Below are positions 57,908-64,000 of a stretch of DNA of 64,000 nucleotides, piece after piece. The notes under the pieces are model-generated. The model did not search any database, was not told the origin of the DNA, and was given only the letters and a program-made list of their open reading frames with translations. Positions within the stretch are counted from its first letter, which is position 1. Each line of letters begins with the position of its first letter. The position numbers and the translations under genes were made by a program. This DNA comes from Polyangium fumosum (lineage in GTDB: Bacteria; Myxococcota_A; Polyangia; Polyangiales; Polyangiaceae). The stretch spans positions 62,001-126,000 of the forward strand of contig NZ_SSMQ01000033.1 in assembly GCF_005144585.1 (NCBI RefSeq), written 5' to 3'.

Positions 57908-59434
57908 ATGATGTCCGTCCGTTCGTCCCAGCGTGCGTCTTCATTCGTAGCGCGCTCGGCGCTCGCCCTTTTGCTCGCCACGGGAATGCTCGGCTCCGCC
58001 GGTTGCGGGCACGAGGCCCATGCGACGCCGCCGCCGCCCTCTACCCAAGAGATCGCGCAGCAGGTATCGGCCGAGGCCGCCGCGGGGTTCACGGCCGCGC
58101 CCGCGTCCGCGCCCGCGCCCGTGCCCGCGACGTTCGACGTCGCCGACCTCGCCCAGCGCACGACCCCTGTGGTCGTCAACATCACGACGACGCAGAAGGT
58201 CGCCGCCGCCTCCGGGGGTCCGGGCTTCGGCGGAATCGATCCTTTCGACTTCTTCTTCGGGCCCCAAGGGGGCGGCGGGGGTGGGGAGCGTTCGCCCCGG
58301 AGCCCGGGGCGCTCGCTCGCGCGCACCGCGCTCGGCACCGGGTTCATCATCGACGCGGAAGGGTTCATCGTGACGAATGCGCACGTGATCGAGGGCGCGG
58401 ACGAGGTGAAGGTGCGCCTCGCGGACGAGCGCGAGTTCGCGGCCGACATCGTCGGGCGGGATCCCAAGCTCGATCTCGCGCTGCTCAAGCTGCGCGGCGC
58501 GAGTGGCCTCCCGACGGCGGCGCTCGGGTCGAGCGAGGCGCTGCGCGTCGGCGAGCACGTGCTCGCGGTCGGCAATCCCTTCGGGCTCGGGCACACGGTG
58601 ACGCTCGGGATCGTGAGCGCCAAGGCCCGCTCGATCGGCGCCGGCCCGTACGACGATTTCATCCAGACCGACGCGAGCATCAACCCGGGCAACAGCGGCG
58701 GCCCGCTGTTCAACTGGAAGGGCGAGGTGATCGGCATCAACACGGCCATCCGCGCCGGCGCGAACGGCATCGGCTTCGCGACGCCGGTCGACGCGCTGAA
58801 GGACATCCTGCCGCAGCTCCGCGAGAAGGGTCATGTCGAGCGCGGCAAGCTCGGCGTGCTCTTCCAGCCGCTCACGGCCGACCTCGGCAAGGCGTTTGGC
58901 ATGGATACGCCGAAGGGCGCGCTCGTCTCGGATCTCGAGCCGGGCGGCGCGGCGGCGCGCGCGGGCATCAAGCCCGGCGACATCGTCGTCGCGGTGAACG
59001 GCACGCCGATCCACCACGCCGAGGATCTGCCCCGCAAGGTGGCGCGGCATGCGCCGGGCACGACGATCAAGGTCTCGCTCTTGCGTGGCGGCAAGCCGGT
59101 CGAGGTGACGGCGAAGCTCGATCAACTGGGCGACGTCGACGGCGGCGACGACGACGCGAAGCCCACGCGCGGGCCGAAGGCGCCGGCCACGTCGGCGAAC
59201 AAGTTCGGCTTCCAGTTCTCGGATCTCGGGGGCGGCGGCGTGCGCGTCGATCGGGTGACGGACGGCGAGAGCGAGCTGTCGCCGGGCGACGTGCTGCTCG
59301 AGGTGAACGGCACGCCCGTGCGTGACGGCAAGGCGCTCGAAGCCACGCTCGGCAAGCTGAAGCCCGGCACCGTGGCGGTCGCCAAGATCCGCCGCGGCAA
59401 GGTCACGCGGTTCGCCGCGCTCCCCGTGCGGTGA
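57908..59434 (+). CDS. degP: DegP/HtrA-type serine protease lipoprotein with two PDZ domains
   Basis: 508 residues. Signal peptide with lipobox LGSAGC (Cys33). Protease domain: catalytic His159 (TNAHVIEG), Asp189 (LDLALLKL) and Ser263 (GNSGGPL). A Gly/Phe-rich segment before it (GGIDPFDFFFGPQGGGGGG) is usual for DegP. First PDZ (KLGVLFQPLTADLGKAFGM ... GIKPGDIVVAVNGTPI), then an acidic linker and a degenerate second PDZ (RVDRVTDGESELSPGDVLLEVNGTPV). Envelope protein quality control. GGGGAG before ATG 57908. Divergent from proC across a 187-base region. Confidence 0.95.
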   Translation: MMSVRSSQRASSFVARSALALLLATGMLGSAGCGHEAHATPPPPSTQEIAQQVSAEAAAGFTAAPASAPAPVPATFDVADLAQRTTPVVVNITTTQKVAAASGGPGFGGIDPFDFFFGPQGGGGGGERSPRSPGRSLARTALGTGFIIDAEGFIVTNAHVIEGADEVKVRLADEREFAADIVGRDPKLDLALLKLRGASGLPTAALGSSEALRVGEHVLAVGNPFGLGHTVTLGIVSAKARSIGAGPYDDFIQTDASINPGNSGGPLFNWKGEVIGINTAIRAGANGIGFATPVDALKDILPQLREKGHVERGKLGVLFQPLTADLGKAFGMDTPKGALVSDLEPGGAAARAGIKPGDIVVAVNGTPIHHAEDLPRKVARHAPGTTIKVSLLRGGKPVEVTAKLDQLGDVDGGDDDAKPTRGPKAPATSANKFGFQFSDLGGGGVRVDRVTDGESELSPGDVLLEVNGTPVRDGKALEATLGKLKPGTVAVAKIRRGKVTRFAALPVR

Positions 59435-59483
59435 GCCTCGACCGGGCTTGACAGCGCCCGCGCCGCGCGGTGCTGTCGGGCCC

Positions 59484-60965
59484 ATGCACCCCGCCCCGTC
59501 GCCGATGCGGCGCCTCTCCGAGGCGCCGCGCCTCTACGTGCAGGAGGGCTTCGCCTCCGACGAGGAGGTGCGCCACGTGCTCGCCTCGTACGGGGATCGC
59601 GACGCGCTCACCCGCCGGGGGCTCCCGTGGCAGGCGAACGAGACGGGCGTGTCGAGCGAGCTGCCGGTCGAGGCCGACCCCGTCCTCGCGGCGATCGCGG
59701 CGCGGATCGAGGCGGTGCTCGGGTTTTCCTGCACGCTCGAGGAGCCGACGTTCCGGTTTCGCCGGTACGCGCGGGGCGACGCGCATCCGCCGCACCTCGA
59801 CGAATACACGATCGGCGGCGCGCGCCTCGTGGCGACCGCGATCGTGTATCTCACGGACGCGGCGGTCGGGGGCGAGACGTTTTTCCCGCGCGCCGAGCCG
59901 CATCCGAGGGCCGTCGCCGCGCAAAAAGGGCGGCTCGCGCTCTGGTTCAACCACCGGGCCGACGGGAGCGTCGACCGCGCCGCGCTCCACCAGTCGAACA
60001 CGCTCCGCGAGGGCGAAAAGGCGACGATCACGTATTTCGTGTATGCCCCCGTCGAGGCGGCCCGCGCGGGCGTCGTGGCCGACGAGGCGCCGGCGCGGGA
60101 GGAGGCTGCTTCGCGGCGGTTCGTCTGCGTGAACGACGGCGTGCCCGAGGCGACGATCCGCGTGCTTCGGGAGGCCTGCGCGGCGCGCGGGGTCGTCTAC
60201 GAGGAGGTGCAGGCGGCGGATTTCGATTTCACGGCGGCCGGGCCGCTCCCGCCGGGGACCTTGCTCTTCCGGCCGGCCGTCTCGACGGCGGCCGTGCGCG
60301 TCGAGCAGGCGCTTTGCGGGCCGGGCGTCGTGACGTTTCATCGGGAGGCGGACGGCGTCTTTCGGGAGATCGGCCCCGATTGCGCGGTCCTCGAGCGGCG
60401 CGGGATCTCGGTGCCGCGATGGATATGGGGGAACACGACGAACCGGGGGATCTTGCGGCGGTACGTGGACGATCTCGGCGGCCTGCCGATCGTGATGAAG
60501 TTCGCCGGCGGGTCGGGGGGCGTCGGGGTCTTGCGCATCGACAGCCTGGCGGGGCTGTTCTCCACGATGGATCACGCGCGCGCGTCAGGCCGGATGCCCG
60601 TGCTCTCGGCTTACATCCCGGACGCGACGCACCACCGCTGCATCGTCGTGGGGGACCGCGTCGTGGGCTTCTGGCGCAATCGAACGGACGAGGACGATTT
60701 CCGGACCCACGCGACCGACGATCCGGCCGATTACCAGGCGCCGCCCGCGCCCGAGATCTTGGCGAGCGCCGTGGCCGCGACGGCGGCGCTCGACGTCGAG
60801 CTCGGCGGCGTGGACGTGCTCGAACATGCGAGCGGACGCCATTACGTGCTGGAAGTGAACTTTCCTTGTTACTTCGCGCGGGCCCGGCTCGTCGGTGGGC
60901 ACGACGTGGGGGGCGCGATGATCGATTGGCTCGTGCGAAAAGCGGAGCGAGGGGGAGGGCGGTAG
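59484..60965 (+). CDS. Fusion of prolyl-4-hydroxylase-type 2OG oxygenase and RimK-like ATP-grasp ligase
   Basis: 493 residues. N-terminal Fe(II)/2-oxoglutarate oxygenase: metal ligands H104-x-D106 (HLDEY) and distal H169 (ALHQS), and Lys179 ten residues on, the usual spacing for the co-substrate carboxylate in prolyl 4-hydroxylases. C-terminal ATP-grasp (about 211-493): RRFVCVNDGVPEATIRVLREACAARG (N-lobe), LPIVMKFAGGSGGVGVLRI (nucleotide loop), YIPDATHHRCIVVGDRVVGFWRN and YVLEVNFPCYF (metal site). ATP-grasp enzymes of the RimK type form amide or ester bonds on peptides. The combination suggests peptide or protein tailoring. It is convergent with the small RRE-like gene, 13 bases apart. Confidence 0.88.
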   Translation: MHPAPSPMRRLSEAPRLYVQEGFASDEEVRHVLASYGDRDALTRRGLPWQANETGVSSELPVEADPVLAAIAARIEAVLGFSCTLEEPTFRFRRYARGDAHPPHLDEYTIGGARLVATAIVYLTDAAVGGETFFPRAEPHPRAVAAQKGRLALWFNHRADGSVDRAALHQSNTLREGEKATITYFVYAPVEAARAGVVADEAPAREEAASRRFVCVNDGVPEATIRVLREACAARGVVYEEVQAADFDFTAAGPLPPGTLLFRPAVSTAAVRVEQALCGPGVVTFHREADGVFREIGPDCAVLERRGISVPRWIWGNTTNRGILRRYVDDLGGLPIVMKFAGGSGGVGVLRIDSLAGLFSTMDHARASGRMPVLSAYIPDATHHRCIVVGDRVVGFWRNRTDEDDFRTHATDDPADYQAPPAPEILASAVAATAALDVELGGVDVLEHASGRHYVLEVNFPCYFARARLVGGHDVGGAMIDWLVRKAERGGGR

Positions 60966-60978
60966 GGCGGCGCGCGCC

Positions 60979-61452
60979 TCAGGCGCGCTTGTCGCTCTGC
61001 TCGCCGCTGCGTTTGTCGCTCTGCTCGCCGCCGCGGGCGCTCTTGTCCTTGTCGCCCTTGTCCTTGCCGACCTTCTTGTCGCTCTGCTCGCCCTGCCGCT
61101 TCTCCCGCTCCTCCTGGTTCTTCCGCGCGGTGTCGTCGTCGGAGGCCGAGAGCGGCATGCCCGGGGAGACGCCGAGGGCCGGCGCGCTCTCGACCGTCGG
61201 GACGCGGCACACCCGAGGACCACCGGCAGGCGGCGTCACGCGCGCTTCGAGCAGGCCGAGATCGGCGAGCTCGTCGAGCGCGCGGAAGATCGCGTCGCGC
61301 GTCCCCCCTTCGGCTCCAGTGGCGGCCGCGAGGTCGGCGAGGTCCGCGACGGTCCGGGTGCCGTCGGCGTGCGCGAGGGCGAACGCGGCGAGGGGCGAGA
61401 GCGCGGGCACGGAGCCGGCGTCGGTCGAAGCGCTGCGGGCTTTCGGGGTCAT
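60979..61452 (-). CDS. Small winged-helix/RRE-like protein with Lys-rich repeated tail
   Basis: 157 residues, AGGAG before ATG 61452. N-terminal half (SPLAAFALAHADGTRTVADLADLAAATG ... RDAIFRALDELADLGLLEA) has the compact winged-helix pattern of PqqD/RRE or similar domains. The C-terminal 50 residues are charged, with three copies of GEQSDK(K/R) at about 121, 142 and 150, and KDKGDKDKS between. Such an N-domain plus repeated acid/Lys/Ser tail would suit a modified precursor or a nucleic-acid binding protein. It is convergent with the oxygenase/ATP-grasp gene (13 bases). Role not established. Confidence 0.7.
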   Translation of the reverse strand: MTPKARSASTDAGSVPALSPLAAFALAHADGTRTVADLADLAAATGAEGGTRDAIFRALDELADLGLLEARVTPPAGGPRVCRVPTVESAPALGVSPGMPLSASDDDTARKNQEEREKRQGEQSDKKVGKDKGDKDKSARGGEQSDKRSGEQSDKRA

Positions 61453-61586
61453 GCGGATCTCCTGCGTAGGTAAGGTTCGTCCCAAACGTGACGATTCATA
61501 TCACGGAGGGCCAGCGCGCACAGGGACGACCTACGGTTCGGCGCGGGGCGCGGGCATGGAAGCTTGTCGCGTGGTACGGGGCGCGC

Positions 61587-62549
61587 GTGAACCGCGTCGA
61601 GCCAGGGGGCCGAGACAGGAGCGCCCCGGAGGCCACGCGGGGCCCGCGGGAGGCGCTCGCGTGGATGGTCACCGCGCAGGTCCTGTTCACGATCATGGGC
61701 GTCTGCACGCGCCTCGGCGCGCAGCGGCTCCCGTGGTCGGAGGTCGCCGCGGCGCGCGCGGTGCTCGGGGCCGCGGTCGCCATCGCGATCGCGCGGATGC
61801 GCGGCGCCCCGCTCGTGATCCACGACCGGCGGACGGCGTGGGCCCGATCGATCTGCGGGACGGTCGCGATGATCTGCACGTTCTACACGCTCGGCGCGCC
61901 GGCGATCGCGCTCGGCGATGCCGTGACGCTCGGCGCGACGTCGCCGATCTTCATCGCGATCCTGGCGCCGTGGTTGCTCGGCGAGCGGAGCGGCCGGATC
62001 GTTTGGGTTGCAACGACGGTCGCGTTCGCCGGCGTGGCGCTCGTCGCCGGCCCGAGCTTCCGGCTCTCCGGCCGGCTCTCGCTGGTCTCGTTGCTCGGCG
62101 CGGTCGCGAGCGCGCTCGCCATGATCTGGCTGCGCCGCCTGGGCACGGGTCGGTCGGGTACGCCGCGCGAGAGCCCCGAGGCGATCGTCACGCACTTCTC
62201 GCTCGTGGCGGGCGTGACGCTCTCGGTCGTGGCGCTGCCGACGCTGCGCGTGCCGGACCTCGAAGGCGCGCTCTTCCTGCTCGGCACGGGCGCGAGCGGG
62301 GCGTTCGCGCAGATCGCGATGACGCGCGCGTACGCGCTCGATCGTGCGGCTCGCGTGGGGGTGTGGAGTTACCTCGGCGTCGTCCTGACGCACGTCGCGG
62401 CGATGGGGGTGCTCGGGGAGCGCGAGGATCCGATCGGGCTCGCGGGCTCGGCGCTGGTCATCGCGGCGGGGCTAGGGCTCACCTGGTCCGGCTTGCGTGA
62501 GGCGAGGGCGGCGACGCTCGCGTCGACCCCTTGCCAAACGGGCCGATGA
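61587..62549 (+). CDS. EamA/DMT-family transporter
   Basis: 320 residues with ten hydrophobic segments in two EamA halves (WMVTAQVLFTIMGVCTRLGAQ ... GTVAMICTFYTLGAPAIALGDAVTLGATSPIFIAILAPWLLGE and LLGAVASALAMIWLRRLG ... VGVWSYLGVVLTHVAAMGVLGERED). The motif GxxxxxAxxxxxxPxFxxxLAPxLLGE near the end of the first half is typical of RhaT/DME-type exporters of metabolites. GTG 61587 is chosen; the frame is open to ATG 61488 with a basic tail. Substrate unknown. Confidence 0.85.
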   Translation: MNRVEPGGRDRSAPEATRGPREALAWMVTAQVLFTIMGVCTRLGAQRLPWSEVAAARAVLGAAVAIAIARMRGAPLVIHDRRTAWARSICGTVAMICTFYTLGAPAIALGDAVTLGATSPIFIAILAPWLLGERSGRIVWVATTVAFAGVALVAGPSFRLSGRLSLVSLLGAVASALAMIWLRRLGTGRSGTPRESPEAIVTHFSLVAGVTLSVVALPTLRVPDLEGALFLLGTGASGAFAQIAMTRAYALDRAARVGVWSYLGVVLTHVAAMGVLGEREDPIGLAGSALVIAAGLGLTWSGLREARAATLASTPCQTGR

Positions 62550-62568
62550 CCGCGATCCTCCCGTCGGG

Positions 62569-63714
62569 ATGCCGCGCACCATTCGGAAGATCGCCATCAA
62601 CACCGGGGGCGGCGACGCGCCCGGGCTGAACGCCGTGCTCCGCTCCGTCACGCTCGCCGCCATCGAGCGGGGCATCGAGGTCTGGGGCATCAAACATGGC
62701 TACCGCGGGCTGCTCGAGGACGAACCCGGCGGCCTCGTGCGGCTCGATCGCGACGCCGTGCGCGGGATCATGCACCTCGGCGGGACGATCCTCGGCACGG
62801 CGAACCGTGGCGATCCGTTCCACTACCCGACGCAGGAGGGCGACAAGGTCGTCCCCAAGGATCGCTCGGGCGAGCTCGTCGAGCGCTTCCGCCGCGAGGG
62901 CTTCGACGCGCTCGTCGCGGTCGGCGGCGACGGCTCGATGCGGATCGCGAACGCGCTGCTCGAGCGCGGCTTGCCGCTCGTCGTGGGCGTGCCGAAGACG
63001 ATCGACAACGACGTCTACGGCACGGAGCTGACGTTCGGCTTCGACACGGCGGTGTCGATCGCGACGGAGGCGATCGACAGGCTGCACTCGACGACGGAGG
63101 CGCACGAGCGCGTCATGGTCGTGGAGGTGATGGGGCGGCACACGGGCTGGATCGCGCTGCGGTCCGGGATCGCGGGCGGCGCGGACGCGATCCTGATCCC
63201 GGAGATCCCGTTCTCCTACGAGTCCATCGTGCAGAAGGTGCTCCAGCGCGAGTCGCGCGGGCGGCGCTTCTCGATCCTCGTGGCGGCCGAGGGGGCGTGT
63301 CCGAAAGGCGGCGACCTGACCGTGCGCGACGCGGGCGACGAGTTCCGGCGCGTGGTCGTGCTCGGCGGCGTGGCCGAGCGCGTGGCCAAGGAGATCGCCG
63401 CGCGCACGGGCAAGGAGACGCGCTCGATGGTGCTCGGTCACCTGCAGCGCGGCGGCGGGCCCACGACCTTCGATCGGCTGCTCGCGCTGCGCTTCGGCGC
63501 GGGGGCCGTGCGGTTCCTCGTGCAGGGCTGCGAGAGCGGGATGGTCGCGCTGCGTTGCCATCGCGTGGAGCTCATCCCGCTCGCCGAGACCGCGGGGCGC
63601 ACGAAGACGGTCGACCTCGACGGCGACACGGTGACGACCGCGCGCGAGATGGGCATCTGCTTCGGCGACGAGGCGCCGGGCCATTTCGCGCCGGGAGGCA
63701 CGGCGGCCTCGTGA
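62569..63714 (+). CDS. pfkA: 6-phosphofructokinase, mixed-substrate (group III) type
   Basis: 381 residues. Phosphorylates fructose 6-phosphate. N-terminal TGGGDAPGLNAVLR, then VAVGGDGSMRIAN (donor-binding GGDGS), PKTIDNDVYGTELTFGFDTA (catalytic TIDND), MGRHTGWIA and LGHLQRGGGPTTFDR. The GGDG Gly is the ATP-type residue, whereas the PKTIDND Lys is shared with PPi-type enzymes. The Gly/Lys combination is the one found in ATP-using group III enzymes. The stop overlaps the GTG of the next gene (GTGA). Confidence 0.95.
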   Translation: MPRTIRKIAINTGGGDAPGLNAVLRSVTLAAIERGIEVWGIKHGYRGLLEDEPGGLVRLDRDAVRGIMHLGGTILGTANRGDPFHYPTQEGDKVVPKDRSGELVERFRREGFDALVAVGGDGSMRIANALLERGLPLVVGVPKTIDNDVYGTELTFGFDTAVSIATEAIDRLHSTTEAHERVMVVEVMGRHTGWIALRSGIAGGADAILIPEIPFSYESIVQKVLQRESRGRRFSILVAAEGACPKGGDLTVRDAGDEFRRVVVLGGVAERVAKEIAARTGKETRSMVLGHLQRGGGPTTFDRLLALRFGAGAVRFLVQGCESGMVALRCHRVELIPLAETAGRTKTVDLDGDTVTTAREMGICFGDEAPGHFAPGGTAAS

Positions 63715-64000
63715 AGGTCCCGTGGGGGATCCCGCTCGGCGCCGCGCTCGCGCTCGGCGCGCCCGCGGCGCGCGCGAAGGAGCCGAGCAAGCCCGAGGTG
63801 CAGCTCGCCAAGGAGATGGTGAGGGACGCCGTCGTCGAGGCGAAGGCGGGGCGCTGCAACGACGCGATCCCGATGCTGGAGCAAGCGATCGCGATCCACG
63901 AGACGGGCGAGGCGCTGCTCGCGCTCGGCGATTGCCAGGCGACGATGGGCAAGCTGCGCATGGCGGTGGCCACGTGGAAGCACGGGGAAGAGATCGCGGA
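63711..64000 (+). CDS. Exported TPR-like protein (3' end outside the window)
   Basis: 96 residues visible, GTG start overlapping the pfk stop. Signal peptide GIPLGAALALGAPAARA, then helical AKEMVRDAVVEAKAGRCNDAIPMLEQAIAIHETGEALLALGDCQATMGKLRMAVATWKHGEE, a TPR pattern with paired Cys. Likely a periplasmic scaffold; rest unseen. Confidence 0.75.
   Translation, partial: MKVPWGIPLGAALALGAPAARAKEPSKPEVQLAKEMVRDAVVEAKAGRCNDAIPMLEQAIAIHETGEALLALGDCQATMGKLRMAVATWKHGEEIA

Noticed and set aside
59448-59453. TTGACA as -35 of a promoter for the oxygenase/ATP-grasp gene
   Set aside because: No reasonable -10 at 16-18 bases, and the start codon is only about 30 bases away.

Overview
The window is a very GC-rich stretch of a large bacterial genome. 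Several things point to a myxobacterium, most likely a relative of Polyangium or Sorangium (Polyangiaceae). There are many lipoproteins and proline/alanine-rich linkers, a eukaryote-type Ser/Thr kinase, a KaiC-like ATPase, CHAT and WD40 proteins, and DUF4157 proteins carrying PHxATVQRK repeats. Codon use is strongly GC-ending and TTG/GTG starts are common. The assignment is an inference from gene content. No rRNA, tRNA or CRISPR array was seen.

Layout. 0-1.3 kb: the end of a minus-strand pair, a small unknown protein followed by a two-domain KaiC ATPase cut by the window edge. 1.7-7.9 kb: a secreted M4 metalloprotease, an unknown protein, a 21-bp tandem repeat array, a small lipoprotein and an FAD-linked oxidase. 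7.9-13.0 kb: a tightly overlapping minus-strand operon encoding two unknown proteins, a radical-SAM activase-like protein, a membrane-anchored P-loop NTPase and a DUF4157 protein with a papain-like tail, followed by an ADP-ribosyltransferase-like protein with the same repeats. 13.2-30.7 kb: a plus-strand type VI secretion (T6SS) locus without clpV. Its order is adenylate-forming-like protein, TssA/IglI-like, TssG-like, TssB (with a large insertion), TssC, Hcp-like, TssK, TssE, VgrG split into two genes, TssF, TssL, small protein, TssM, TssJ. 30.6-39.1 kb: a haem-motif lipoprotein, a second 21-bp array, and a three-gene overlapping minus-strand operon of PAAR-like tip, CHAT-nSTAND-14xWD40 protein and C25-like peptidase.

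39.2-64 kb is more ordinary chromosome. In order it holds a lone solute-binding protein, a zinc-ribbon membrane protein with a beta-propeller partner, a histidine kinase, an L,D-transpeptidase, an alpha/beta hydrolase, and a membrane protein. These are followed by a phosphopantetheinyl transferase overlapping a metallophosphoesterase, a Ser/Thr kinase, a GH172-type lipoprotein and a PI-PLC-like lipoprotein. The end of the window has ProC (its stop codon lies inside a 128-bp palindromic element), a DegP/HtrA protease, a prolyl-hydroxylase/ATP-grasp fusion, a small RRE-like protein with a Lys-rich repeated tail, an EamA transporter, a phosphofructokinase and the start of a TPR-like protein.

How the parts may work together (inference). 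The contractile secretion machine sits between two minus-strand clusters that look like its cargo or dedicated conflict modules. One is the radical-SAM/NTPase/DUF4157 operon. The other is the PAAR-like/CHAT-NTPase/C25-peptidase operon, in which the PAAR-like gene ties the protease module to the spike. These two operons are the best candidates for undescribed systems here.
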